Shown: positions 43,331-53,691, counted from the first letter of the stretch. The stretch is DNA of 64,000 bases from Conus ventricosus (GCA_018398815.1 CM031614.1:50876671-50940670); one strand, 5' to 3'. The notes: generated from the sequence alone by a model not told the origin. Program-made: numbers and translations.

Positions 43331-45414
43331 CGAAAAAATTTTCTATGAAGACACGCACACATCCAGCAGAACCGAATACGAACACTGTTTAGAGTGCATG
43401 GGTCCCATAGCAAGCGTTATAACTGCCTTTGGTTTTGGCAATTAGTACATTGGTGTTGGCTAGTTACAGGCAGCGGTGGCCAATGTTCTGTACTCACCGC
43501 ATCGCTCCACCTGATTAATCATGGGAAAAAAACGCTTGATCATCTGCGAATTTATTAAAAAATTTAGCTTGTAAAGCCGTGGACGCTTTACAGAATATTG
43601 GGGAGTATTGTCAGATGGCTTTAGTCTCTCTACTGCAAGCAAAGTTGTTTGGCTTTAGGGCCCGAGCAATTATGGACATTAGTTTCTCTTATAGTCGGGT
43701 TAATTTTTAGTAAAAAAAAGGACCAAGTAATCCGAGGCCAGTTAATCAAGAACCAACGTGCTGTCTTTCATATGCATGTTCATCGCGAACAAGCCGCCTC
43801 CCGCGAGCCGATTGCCCGCCCCCCTCCCCCCCTCTTCCCACCTTTCAAATGCGCACTTCGTCCCGGCGCCTCTTGACTTCGCCCCCCCCCCCCCCCCCCC
43901 CCCCCCAGGAATTAGATGACTTAATCTTGGGGTGTTCATATATTGTTTGTATATTACTGGCTCAGAATTTATGGTCGTTTTTACCAACCTGTCTGTCATT
44001 GCTGCTATAAGAATTTCATTATTATAGTTTATTATTTATTCTTCCTGGAAGTTTGAGGTCAGGAAAGGCAGCATGTATAAACAGTGCCAACAGCAAAGTC
44101 TACTTTCATCTTGCGTATTGTAAAACATGTTGGTAACTTTGAATACTTGATGTAAATCAACTGTAGTATTTAATGGCGTCTCTAAATTTGCTAAGTATTG
44201 TTTTTGGCGTCAAAGCCAGTAGAAGGTTCAGTTATGCTCGATCTTGCCTGTGCTTGCGAGCCTAGCGAACACAAACGTAAGTGACGTATAGTGTCGTTTA
44301 TTCGTTCTATTCCCCGCCCTAGTTAGGCCCTTAGATGTGTCTAAGATAATAATTGTTTGTCATGATGTTTTATGCTCTTGCTATATGGTCCAGGGCTGAA
44401 CTATTTTGAAGGAGGATTCAAGACATTTTTATACTTTCTGTGTGTTTGCCCAGAAAATTGGGGATGCCTACTTTGCCATGATCAAGATCAATTTTGTCTA
44501 TTGTCTGTCTTGATGTTAATATTGTATTCGTTTACAGATCCTTTCAAAAGCCTTCATGTCTTTTCTGTGGCTAAATGGAATTTAAAACGGTTTGTCATTT
44601 GTAAGGTGCTTGCAGTTCAGTCAAAAGACGTCTGAAGGTGTAATAAAAATGAAATCTATACACTGACCTCACCAAAGGATCAGGATGATTTAATATGATC
44701 AGATACGACACTCCACACCCAGTTGATGTCACAAGACACAGCAAAAGTTTAACGGGTCTGATAAAACTGCAACGGAAAATGGACTAAACCACGCTTTCTG
44801 GTTTTGCTCTTTTTCAATAGGGGGGCGTTAAGATAGCTCTTCAATGGAGTACTCACCTTTTTATGAAAAAGAGGCAGTATGGGTCACAGCAATGGTCAAG
44901 TTTTTAGTATATTCTATATTTTTAGGATTGTAGTGCGGCCCCACAGAAAATTTAGCCATCAGTATATTTGAAAGCACTCATTTTTAATTTGTTTTAAAAT
45001 GTTTGTAACAATAAACAATCAAGACGTCTTCGTTTTTAGAACATGCTATTGTTAACATTTGCAGGGGCAATCAGTCGCGCTACATGAAAATATTTTACAA
45101 AGTCGTTTATGGTTTAATATAACTGAAAGCACAAGGGAATAATAAGGATTACAAAATATGAAAGGAGACAAACGACGGGTTAATTAAACAGTTAACAATA
45201 CTGATGGTTATTACCGGGTTTTGCTCACTAAAAGAAGCAATGAGTAAAACTTCAGACATTATCTTAAAATTACAATTGAAAATCTAAAAAAATATTAACA
45301 TTCAAACCTGAAGAAGCAAATACGATTTTGATAATGAGCTAGCTAAAATGCTAGGCTTTACAACTTAGCAATCTACCCACTCATAGTTTTAGTGTTTCGC
45401 CAGATTGAACTCGT
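43331..45414. other. Degraded Polinton interior with a poly-C tract
   Basis: AT-rich decayed sequence. Poly-C runs occur at 43818-43835 and 43880-43906. Nothing assignable; a protease gene would be expected in this interval but was not found. Confidence 0.45.
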
Positions 45415-45678
45415 TTGAGGGGGAAAGTCCGCTCAATCTTGCATTACATTCCATTAATATTAGGTTCCTTGTTGGACGAGCTAAGCACTGATGAAACTTA
45501 TATGATGGAAGGCACTCAACTGTTTAAGACCTTGCGTCAGGGGAAAAGCTGCATTTATTGCGATTATGAAAATTTTGAACCATTCCCTAATTTAAAGTTT
45601 AAAGATTGTTTGTGGGAGGGTCGGATAATTAATATAAAATCAAAGACAAAACGGGAGAAAGTAAGTAAATTGTGTTAA
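45415..45678 (+). CDS. Unassigned open frame in the Polinton
   Basis: 87 residues: MRGKVRSILHYIPLILGSLL, then DELSTDETYMMEGTQLFKTL and CIYCDYENFEPFPNLKFKD. It is longer than neighbouring frames in a degraded region and has balanced composition, so it may be a surviving piece of a gene. No domain is recognised. The CIYCDYENF segment has a C-x2-C pair. Confidence 0.3.
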   Translation: MRGKVRSILHYIPLILGSLLDELSTDETYMMEGTQLFKTLRQGKSCIYCDYENFEPFPNLKFKDCLWEGRIINIKSKTKREKVSKLC

Positions 45679-46268
45679 CCTGCCATTGTTTTGAGATTAA
45701 ATAATACGATACTAAAAATAATGTCGCGTGGGCCAGAAGAACCAGGTGTTACATTAGCGCCTGTGAGGTGTATAACCTTAGGAATTAAAGACCTTGCAGA
45801 CGTTGCGGACTTTGACAGAACGGTTTGTGAATAGGAACTTTGTCTGGGTTTTGAGTACATAAAGATGGTGTTTATAAACGCAAAGAGGTTAGCGACAGTA
45901 AAAAGTTTCCTAAACTAGAAACAGCTGCGCAATCTAGAGGCAAATAATGTTGGCCAGGTATGAATATATTAAATAGTTCGTAAAAATGAACTCAATGGAC
46001 TTAGAACATATTTAGAATGGGAAATAAATATTTGATTTCATAAGCCCATTTTCATATTTTAGCGTCAAAAAAAGTTCAGAAAAAAGCATTAACTCCTGGC
46101 CTCTTTAAAATGTAAGCTCTTTATTGCCCGGACGACAATGTCGGAAAGAATGAATAAAGCCGTTATGGAAAAAGCAGTAACATCCTTCCACAGAAAAGAA
46201 ACAGTTGTAAAAATAGCTCTACAAAATTACAGTTCTTTCCATGCTGAAAATTTGGAGACACGTTCACA

Positions 46269-46586
46269 ATGATATTTGAAATTTCTGTCTTTAAAGATGT
46301 GGAGAGGGATGGGGTTGTGGGCGTTAGTGATGACCTTATAAAAGGAATTAATATTAGCTGGCAAAACTTAGACGTTAAACGCCTTAACGTTGTTGTCGTC
46401 GTTCTTCACAATGGTGAGGATATTAAGATCATAACAACAAGCAACAAAATCACTGTTGACTTAAATAGAAACAATCTTACAGAACTGAATTGGATTAATC
46501 TTACACATTTAGGCCTCGTAGGGTTTTATTATACTGAACAAGTTTTGACGGAGAGTATGATAAAAATAATAACTGGATTAGATTAA
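46269..46586 (+). CDS. Small Polinton protein upstream of the ATPase
   Basis: 105 residues starting MIFEISVFKDVERDGVVGVS, rich in beta-type alternation (RLNVVVVVLHNG, DIKIITTSNKITVDL) and ending MIKIITGLD. It lies 16 bp before the ATPase start on the same strand, so the two probably share a transcript. No database family can be named; the composition suggests a small all-beta protein. It is unbroken, like the ATPase, in contrast to the rest of the interior. Confidence 0.55.
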   Translation: MIFEISVFKDVERDGVVGVSDDLIKGINISWQNLDVKRLNVVVVVLHNGEDIKIITTSNKITVDLNRNNLTELNWINLTHLGLVGFYYTEQVLTESMIKIITGLD

Positions 46587-46602
46587 ACTCTGTTATAAAA
46601 CT

Positions 46603-47214
46603 ATGGAGCAGTTAAACTTTATGACAAAAACTCCTCATTGCTCATTGATTTGTGGGCAGACGGGTTGTGGAAAAACAATATTTATCCTCGACCTGTTACA
46701 AACAGTTTATCGTTATAATTTTAATCATATTGTGGTTTTCTGTCCAACACTTAAATGGAACAAAGCATATCATGATAGAAGGTTTATATGGACAGATGAT
46801 GACATATATTTAGTTGATCCCAGCAATAAACTGAGTGAGTGTTTAGAACAGTTTTATAGACTGTTTGAAGGAACGCAGACACTATTTATTATAGATGACT
46901 GTTCAGCAGAAAGAGACATAGTTAAAAAGAGAAACACTTTATCAAAACTTGCTTTCAGTGGAAGACATGCTGGAATAAGTGTGTGGATTTTATGCCAAAA
47001 ATATAACTCAGTTTTAAAAGACTTTAGAGAACAGTTAAAGACTGTAGTTTTATTTCACATGAAAGACAAAGACTCATTTGAAGAATGTTTGCGCGAAAAT
47101 GATGTTATTGAAAATGACCAGGAAAAACATAGGATTAAACAAAAACTGAAATCTGAAAAGTTTAGTAAATTAGTATTGAAAACGGATAACCCTACACAGT
47201 ATGTTTGTTTGTAG
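46603..47214 (+). CDS. Polinton packaging ATPase (FtsK/HerA, A32-like)
   Basis: An uninterrupted 203-residue protein starting MEQLNFMTKTPHCSLICG. Walker A is GQTGCGKT (residues about 18-25), Walker B is TLFIIDDC (about 103-110) preceded by a hydrophobic strand, and SGRHAGISVWILCQKYN is the sensor strand ending in the conserved Gln. A KDKDSFEECLREND segment and a short C-terminal tail follow. This is the genome-packaging motor of Polintons and related viruses, driving DNA into capsids. Length matches the family (about 200-230). The last 18 or so codons lie inside the right inverted repeat. It is the only major Polinton gene with no visible break. Confidence 0.92.
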   Translation: MEQLNFMTKTPHCSLICGQTGCGKTIFILDLLQTVYRYNFNHIVVFCPTLKWNKAYHDRRFIWTDDDIYLVDPSNKLSECLEQFYRLFEGTQTLFIIDDCSAERDIVKKRNTLSKLAFSGRHAGISVWILCQKYNSVLKDFREQLKTVVLFHMKDKDSFEECLRENDVIENDQEKHRIKQKLKSEKFSKLVLKTDNPTQYVCL

Positions 47215-47341
47215 ATAATCGTTATTTTTGGTTATTGAAGTCTTGCTTGTTAGAGAACGTATAAATGCCAATCGTGGGGCACTTTCGCCCGAAAACTTGG
47301 TGGAGGAGCAAGTGGCCCAGAACAGACATTTCCTGTTCTCT
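47155..47341 (-). repeat. Polinton right terminal inverted repeat
   Basis: Reverse complement of 31802-31988, ending CCTGTTCTCT at 47341 and followed by AAAGT. It overlaps the ATPase 3' end and stop codon. Confidence 0.93.
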
Positions 47342-47677
47342 AAAGTCCTTAATTTGGGGGGCATACTTTTCAAGGCCTTGAAAGATCTTAAAAATCTGGC
47401 TTTTGCTGAAAGGTCCATAAAAGTCCTTAAATTTTGTCACTGCCTATGATTTAGAATAAAGTCTGTGTAAAATCTCCAGTTTATTTTAAAAAAAAAAAAA
47501 AAAAAAAAGGACTTGAAATTGAATTGAAAAAAGAAAAAGGAAGTCCCAATTGGAGTTAAGATCGACGATCTCACTGACACATCATCTGCTATAGGTCAAA
47601 CACCTGAGTTACCAGCCTTCATGGCGCATGTGCATATGTGAAAGAATGTTCCATCATATTGAAACCGAGAAGTTGGC
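47342..47677 (+). other. hAT-1 subterminal/5' leader
   Basis: AAAGTCCTTAATTTGGG...CAAGGCCTTGAAAG...CTTAAAAATCTGG is the subterminal text of hAT-1 just inside the Polinton target. A 21-nt A-run lies at 47487-47508. Confidence 0.65.
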
Positions 47678-48548
47678 ATGCCGGGGAAGTGTGTGTTTAA
47701 CATGGTTTGGCTAGAAAAAGACGAGTACAAAGAATGGCTGCAGGCAGACCCAGGTGGTGACAGAAACAAGGCCTTTTGCCGCATTTGCAAGAAGATCATA
47801 GACATTAGTTCAAAGGGAGAATCGGCTGTAAATAGCCATAGAAAAGGGAAAAAAAAACACTGCGACCTGATGAAGACTTCACATCCTGCAGTTCGTGTTC
47901 CGAGCTTTTTTACTAAAAATTCTACAATGAGCAATCAGCCCATCACTTCTAGCAGTTCACCATCCTGCACTTCATCACAACTCAGATGTCAGTGAACAGC
48001 CTGAGCCGTACTAAAACAGAGGCATTGAAAGCTGAAATACTGTGGACTTTAAAAGTAGTGACAAGTCGTTACAGCTTTCGTTCGTGTGAAGGCAGTTCAA
48101 ATCTGTTCAAGCGAATGTTCTCAAACAGTGCCAAACAGTTTCAGTGTGGAAAAAGAAAAACTGCATATCTGGCAGCATTTGGCGTTGCTCCTTACCTCCA
48201 GTCTATGTTGAAACAGAAAATATGAAGTGAGTCAGTATATGTGTTGTTGTTTGATGAAAGTTTGAACAAAGAACGGCAGAAAAAGCAAATGAACATTCAT
48301 ATCCTTTTCTGGGACAATGATAGAGTTCACTCTCATTTTTTACAATCAGATTTCATGGGACATGCAGCAGCTACTGACGTTTGTGACCATCTTGAACCAC
48401 TTACTGAAGAGCTGGGTTAAAACAAGTTAGTGCAGCTGTCCATGGATGGACCGAATGTGAACTGGAAGGTTTTCAACAATCATCAGGATCAGGTGGAAAA
48501 ACACACTGCAGGCCGTATACTGTCTGTCGCAGACAGGATCCTGTGGTC

Positions 48549-48999
48549 TGCACACTTTACACAATGCTTTCAGAGCAGGATGTATGGCAGCTGACTGGGA
48601 CATTGAAGGCTACACACTTTACACAATGCTTTCAGAGCAGGATGTATGGCAGCTGACCGGGACATTGAAGAGATAAGATAATGTTGCTTATAGCCCAGCC
48701 GACCGCAAAGGGCCACATGGGACATTGATGGCTACACACTTTACACAATGCTTTCAGAGCAGGATGTATGGCAGCTGACTGGGACATTGAAGGCTACACA
48801 CTTTACACAATGCTTTCAGAGCAGGATGTATGGCAGCTGAAGGCTACACACTTTACACAATGCTTTCAGAGCAGGATGTATGGCAGCTGAAGGCTCCACA
48901 CTTTACACAATGCTTTCAGAGCAGGATGTATGGCAGCTGAAGGCTCCACACTTTACACAATGCTTTCAGAGCAGCAGGATGTATGGCAGCTGACTGGGA
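48549..48999 (+). repeat. Tandem expansion inside the hAT-1 coding exon, seven copies
   Basis: CACTTTACACAATGCTTTCA...GGATGTATGGCAGCTGA occurs seven times with spacings of about 50-63 bp, plus a foreign about 50-bp insert at 48668-48717. The in-frame meaning is HTLHNAFRAGCMAADWDIEG, so a transposase segment has been multiplied. Confidence 0.92.
48668..48717 (+). repeat. Short fragment of the dispersed 'GCCCAGCCGACCGC' repeat
   Basis: ATAATGTTGCTTATAGCCCA and GCCGACCGCAAAGGGCCA match 30845-30890 almost exactly. It sits between two units of the tandem array. Confidence 0.85.
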
Positions 49000-49263
49000 C
49001 ATTGAAGGCTTTCCCTCCAGCCTGTACATACTGTTCCATGACAGTCCTGCACGCAGGGAGGATTTTGTCACCATCACTGGGAGTTTCCTCTGACGTTTTG
49101 CAAACACAGGTATGTTCTAGATATTATATTAACAGTAATAATGAAAGTTATGAGTGTTTTTATGTGTGATATAATACATGTCAGTATTGTATGCTTGCGT
49201 GTGAATGTGCATTAGCTAGTGCATGAGTTTGTGTGTACATGCTTTTGAACATCATTTACTGTT

Positions 49264-49264
49264 A

Positions 49265-49300
<36 letters not shown>

Positions 49301-49303
49301 AGT
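49264..49303 (+). repeat. (GT)n microsatellite
   Basis: About 17 GT units in remaining hAT-1 intron sequence. Confidence 0.95.
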
Positions 49304-49369
49304 CTGTGTTTTAAATCCATGTCTTACGTTCTTGTTAGAGAATATCATATGTGCATTTCTGTGTGTATA

Positions 49370-49570
49370 TGTTACCGACAATGTTTGAATTCAGGCAATG
49401 TGTCTAATCTAGGCAATATTTAGACAATTCACATATTGTCGAAATGAGCTAGGCAATATGTGCATTGTCGGAAAAAAATCACGCAATACGCGCATTGCCT
49501 GATGTTTGGGTCTTCATCATACGCACATTGCCTGTGACACGTTTCACTGTGTAGGCAATGTGTGTAATGT
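49370..49570 (+). repeat. Ginger1 left inverted repeat and subterminal ATTGCC array
   Basis: The 130-bp repeat contains GGCAAT/ATTGCC and GACAAT/ATTGTC motifs in both directions about every 15-25 bp, and more follow to 49565 (CACATTGCC, GGCAATGTG). Such arrays are likely transposase binding sites. The right end repeats them (56041-56200). Confidence 0.88.
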
Positions 49571-49630
49571 AGGACGTGCAAGAAGCAAGCAGGAAGCAGA
49601 CCGGAAGAACAAGTAGAGAGTACTACCTCT
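49571..49630 (+). repeat. 60-bp copy of the end of Ginger1 exon 1
   Basis: AGGACGTGCAAGAAGCAAGC through GAGTACTACCTCT is identical to 49870-49929. It lies upstream of the start codon, so it is an extra copy, not coding in place. Confidence 0.93.
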
Positions 49631-49778
49631 AGCCTCTAACCCTACACAGACACTTGTGAGCCGTGATCACAGTGACAGAAACAGCGAAGTGTTGGGCGGC
49701 AGTGCAGTGCACAGAGCCGTGGTGACAGTAACTTGTGAGTGCTGGGCAGTATACAGTGAAGACAAGATTGGAGCCGGT

Positions 49779-49936
49779 ATGGACGAAAAAGAGCGCATTT
49801 TCTTTGAAAAGTATCGAGCAGCAGCAAAGTCCAATGTATTGCCGAAGGACGTCTATTATCAGTCAATAAAGGACGTGCAAGAAGCAAGCAGGAAGCAGAC
49901 CGGAAGAACAAGTAGAGAGTACTACCTCTTAGCCAA
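49779..49936 (+). CDS. Ginger1 transposase, exon 1
   Basis: Encodes MDEKERIFFEKYRAAAKSN, then VLPKDVYYQSIKDVQEASRK and TSREYYLLAK. This charged helical N-terminus, with (K/R)E(F/Y)Y...A......G.T.REYYLL, is the usual start of KRBA2-like/Ginger integrases. It ends GCCAA/GTAAGT and the split codon restores Lys with G from the exon at 53206, giving AKYEVLQCG. The start codon is the first ATG after the inverted repeat in this frame that precedes conserved text. Confidence 0.78.
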
Positions 49937-50040
49937 GTAAGTGTGATTCTCTCTCTCTCTCTCCCTCTCTCTCTCTCTGTCCGTCAGTCAGTCAGTCAGT
50001 CAGAGAGACAGAGAGAGATTTTGAAAGAATGAGCTGTTCT

Positions 50041-52880
50041 CAGAGCTGCCAACCTGCTCATGCGGCTTACAGTAGCATTTCACAATTTTCACAGTAGCAT
50101 TTCCAATTTGACAGTAGCAACTTAATTTTGGGCGCGTTCTAACAAGAAATCAGGCCTATAACCAGTTTTACGGACCACATTAAAGCTACAGTACTCTTAG
50201 TATATCTATAAATGTTATTATACAGAGATGAAGCAGAGGAAGAGGGCAAATTGTAAAAAAAAAATCTACTCACACACTCCAGTTAAGAGGGAATCTGTTG
50301 CTGTTGCCTTGCTGCAGCATTTGATGAACCCTGACACACCTTCTTCTTCTCTGCTCACCATCATGAAGTTGAATATTCTGGCATTATTGTTATACATTCT
50401 CATTCTGATTTGCTGTAATATTGTTTGGTCCACTATTTCAGTCCTATAGCAGTGGTGGGAGGCCTTACTTTGTTCTGGGTGGAAAGTTGGGGGTGGGGTG
50501 GGAAGTTGGGGGGGGGGTGGGAAGCCTAGGGGCCTACTGGGGGAAGGTGGGGGTTGAGTGGGGACCAGAGTCTTTTGTTGCCTTCTTGCACTTGGCTAGC
50601 ACACTGTCATCAAAAGCTTTTTCATGGCAGTTTCCTCCCTCAGATTTAAGAACCAGGAGAGATTCTGTGGTGTCCTTCATCATTGATGCTCTGAACATTG
50701 TCCTGTTTCTGCGAGCCACACTGAACACTCTCTCACAGGCAGCATTGCTCACTGGCAGAAGCAGTATGCCCAGCATGACCCTTGGAAGAACCTTGAACCT
50801 GATTGCCTCGTTGCAGTCTTTCACTTTAGAAATCTGTGCCCACAGTTCTTCTGTTGGAACTTTTCCCTCAGTCTTGAGGTGAGATGGAAGCTCCCAGCTC
50901 TGGTAGTCAATGAATTCTGCCTGTAGCTGGTCTTTCACTGTGGCCAAGGCTTCTTGTGGAGTCTCATGGTCCTTCACTTCATGTGCCAGAAGACAGGGGT
51001 ATCTCTCCACAAAATACTCCAGTGATGAGAACAGGGCAGTCACCTTCAGCTTGATGTCAGCTACTTTAGCATGGCTCCACACAGGTTCTCCTACAGGAAA
51101 GACCTTGGTTTTGAGGTAGGTGCAAGCTGTTTGGTAGAAGCTGATGACATCTTTTGTGAACTGCTCTGCAACCCTGTCCTTGAGACCAGAAAGGTACTGC
51201 TTTGTGGCTGTGCCGATGAGGATGTCCTTCAGGTCCTTGATGTTGTACCTGGCTGTACAGTCAGCCTCCAGTAGAGTACCACTGCTGAGAGCCGATGTTT
51301 TCAGGAAGCTGATGAGTAGCTTTCGGTAGAACTGCTCCTGAATTCTCCTCACCACATGGACCTTGGCTGCGTCTGTCTGAAGTTCTTTGTTCAGGCTGTC
51401 AAAGGACTCCATGGCAAAGGACAGGAAGAGGTTATAGAGCTTTGCAGTTTTCCTCTTGAGAAAGTTGTAGACTCTTGTTCGGATGCTGCTTCTCTTTTGT
51501 TGTTCTTCAGAATAAGATTTTCCCTGGGTGTCTTTCTTGCATTCTTCTTCAAAGAACTTCTCCAGTGGTGTCCACTGCTGGAGTAGTCGCTTGAGGGCAA
51601 GACCCATGGACAGCCACCTGGTGGGGCAGTGATCAACCAAACTGAGCTCTGGTGTTCCACATTTCTTTTGCAGATCTTTGAATCTTTTCTCCCTGTTGGT
51701 ACTCTTGCTCATGTACCAGGAAATTTGGCGCAAGATGTCGTCAAAGTCAAACTCACCTTGGAAGGCTTTGGTAGCTTTTTTGACTGCAAGGTTGAGGAGA
51801 TGACACACACATCCTGCCACGTGCACGTTTGGGACATTCTGTCTAATGTAACTGATCACACCTTTGTTCACCCCGGTCATGGTAGCTGCATTGTCGCACA
51901 CAAGTGACAAGCACTTGGTCCAATCAATTCCAAATCCACTCAGAGTCTGGTCCAACAAGTTGAAGATATTCTCTCCAGTAGATGTGTCAGTGGATGTAGG
52001 GTTGGCAAGAAGTTTCGTTTGGATGTACCCATTGGCATCACAGAATCTCACGACTATGGGGTAGTTTTTCTCTCCTCCCTCTTGACTGCCGTCTGTGCCT
52101 ATCACAAATGGTCCAGTTTTCATGTGGCTTGCACAGTTTTCAATAGCTTCTTTCGCCAAGCACTTGGTTATTGCTGTTGCTTTCGTACGAGCACACTTGA
52201 ACTCTTGTGCTGTCTTGCTGTCAGGAAACATTTTTCGGAAGAGTGGACCAGCATGGTCTGCTGCCGACAGAGGAAGGTTGTGCTCAACCAAGAAACTCAC
52301 AAAAAAGGTCTCTGCTCTAATCGCTGCATAATCCACAGAATTTCCTCCAGGAACAAAGCCAAAGCTTGATAGCTTCGTGTCTGGTTTTTCCCCCGCTTTC
52401 TTCTTGTGATTCCACGTGGCGACGTGGTGCTTTGTCGTTCAGTCCTCCATGGCTCACAGAAAAATCAAGCTCACACGATTTGCACTGTACTTTAGTGAGG
52501 TCGGTAGGGCATCTCAGAATGCATGGGTATTTCTCTGTATACTCCGCACGATATTTCTGGCAGCTATGTCTTGGGTGCTTCACACCACTTCTTTTTTCTC
52601 CCGGAGACGCGCTCTCCGTTCGCTTCTTGGACGCCATTGTTGCGAACTGAGCAAGACGGAAGTCGCCATTGATTGGTCGAAATGATCACGTGCTACAGTA
52701 AAACCGAAAGCGGAAATGCAGTTCCGACAGACCGATAGAGACGTTACTTAGCGCTGTCCAAACAAAACGAAAGTATCTTCGAATTTTGTTTCACCGTAGC
52801 AATTTAATGATCGTAGTAGCGTCGTAGCAAACATTCTCTTGGCGTAGCAAACTACGGCGATCTCGTAGCAGTTGGCAGCT
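50041..52880 (-). mobile_element. hAT transposon inside the Ginger1 intron
   Basis: Starts CAGAGCTGCCAAC at 50041; the right end reads GTTGGCAGCT. Flanks GCTGTTCT (50033-50040) and GGTGTTCT (52881-52888) agree at 7 of 8 positions, the expected 8-bp duplication. Subterminal GTAGCA motifs (AGTAGCA, CGTAGCAAAC) recur at both ends. It encodes one transposase on the - strand. Confidence 0.8.
50534..52637 (-). pseudogene. hAT transposase with BED-like finger, one frameshift
   Basis: N-terminus MASKKRTESASPGEKRSG, then a zinc finger (CKSCELDFSVSHGG ... RRHVES, with the last His lost at the frame break). At about 52407 one base is missing. The remainder is open for over 600 residues to 50534: FGFVPGGNSVDYAAIRAETF, FVIGTDGSQEGGEK, CLSLVCDNAATMTGVNKGV (catalytic Asp region), HVAGCVCHLLNLAVKKA, CPTRWLSM and, near the C-terminus, LPVSNAACERVFSVARRNR, the hAT dimerisation block. 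This is a nearly complete cut-and-paste transposase, and the single slip could be an assembly error. It is transcribed opposite to Ginger1. Confidence 0.88.
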
Positions 52881-52958
52881 GGTGTTCTTGTGTGTGAGGC
52901 ACACACACCCTACACACATCCGTCTGCCTGAGAGACAGAGAGACAGAGAGAGATTTTT

Positions 52959-53011
<53 letters not shown>

Positions 53012-53205
53012 GCGCACTGTCCGTCTGTCTGTCTGTTTCTCTGTCCATGTCTATTTTAATGTATTTTTCGTATTTTTCATGTTTTAGTACTTGCACACGT
53101 ATCTCTCTCTCACTCTCTCTTCACTTTCTCTCTTCACTTTCTCTCTCTCTCTCTCTCACACACACACACGCACATGTGTATTTTAGTGTTTTTGTACATG
53201 TACAG

Positions 53206-53691
53206 GTATGAAGTTCTTCAGTGCGGTGATACGGAGCGACTCATCCGGAAAAGAGAATCTCCGAACGACGCACCTGTCTACTTTGTTACTATGGAGGAGA
53301 CCTATGACATTATCAAGCGGGCGCATGTTTCCACAGGCCATGGTGGGAGAGATCGGATGGAACAGGCTCTTTGGAAAAAATATGCCAATGTCCCATGTCA
53401 GGCGATAGAGATCTACAAATCTTTGTGCGAAGGGTGCGTAAAGAAAAAGAAACGACCAAGAGTGAGGGGTATTGTTGTGAAACCCATTCTGTCCAATAAC
53501 TATCTCTCTCGGGCCCAAATTGACTTGATAGATATGCAATCATTGGCTGATGGCAAGTTCAAATGGATTTGTGTCTACCAAGATCATTTCACAAAGTTTG
53601 TCTTGATAAGGGCCTTGACATCAAAGCGCGCAGCAGAGGTGGCATGGCATCTGTTGGACATCTTCTTGACGATAGGAGCGCCCTCAATCTT
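53206..53691 (+). pseudogene. Ginger1 integrase exon, first part
   Basis: Opens YEVLQCGDTERLIRKRES, then TMEETYDIIKRAHVSTGHGG, the HHCC-type zinc region with CEGCVKKKKR, and the first catalytic block RAQIDLIDMQSLADGKFKW with FTKFVLIRALTSK. It is cut after GAPSI by a retroposed insert. The same 15 bases AGCGCCCTCAATCTT appear on both sides, and the frame resumes exactly at 54567 with the DNGAEF block. The enzyme family joins element ends to host DNA with a D,D-36-E site. Confidence 0.88.

Larger units (their letters stand above)
31802..47341 (+). mobile_element. Polinton/Maverick element, 15.5 kb
   Basis: Bounded by inverted repeats of about 185 bp that begin AGAGAACAGG and end CCTGTTCTCT, matching the 5'-AG...CT-3' rule of Polintons, and flanked by a 5-bp duplication AAAGT (31797-31801, 47342-47346). 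It encodes a retroviral-type integrase, a protein-primed family-B DNA polymerase, an A32-like packaging ATPase and several small conserved Polinton/adintovirus proteins. It is inserted inside the terminal region of hAT-1. Most genes carry frameshifts and the central 37.7-46.2 kb is badly degraded. Confidence 0.92.
47678..49109 (+). pseudogene. hAT-1 transposase, N-terminal exon
   Basis: Starts MPGKCVFNMVWLEKDEYKEW. A BED-like finger follows: AFCRICKKIIDISSKGESAV (C-x2-C), then NSHRKGKKKHC with two His. After a frame shift near 47975 come LKAEILWTLKVVTSRYSF, SNLFKRMFSNSAKQFQCGK and, past a stop, VLLFDESLNKERQKKQMN and LVQLSMDGPNVNWKVFN (the first catalytic-domain Asp region). The later part (HTLHNAFRAGCMAADWDIEG) is tandemly multiplied at 48549-48999 and the exon ends REDFVTITG...PLTFCKHR at a GTATGT donor. 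At least two stops and several one-base slips make it non-functional. The domain order is that of one hAT lineage also present at 56821-57448. Confidence 0.75.
49937..53205 (+). other. Ginger1 intron containing an hAT transposon
   Basis: Donor GTAAGT, acceptor TGTACAG. Outside the hAT it is microsatellite: (CT)n(GTCA)n at 49950-50010 and (CA)n/(CT)n at 52965-53170. Confidence 0.8.
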
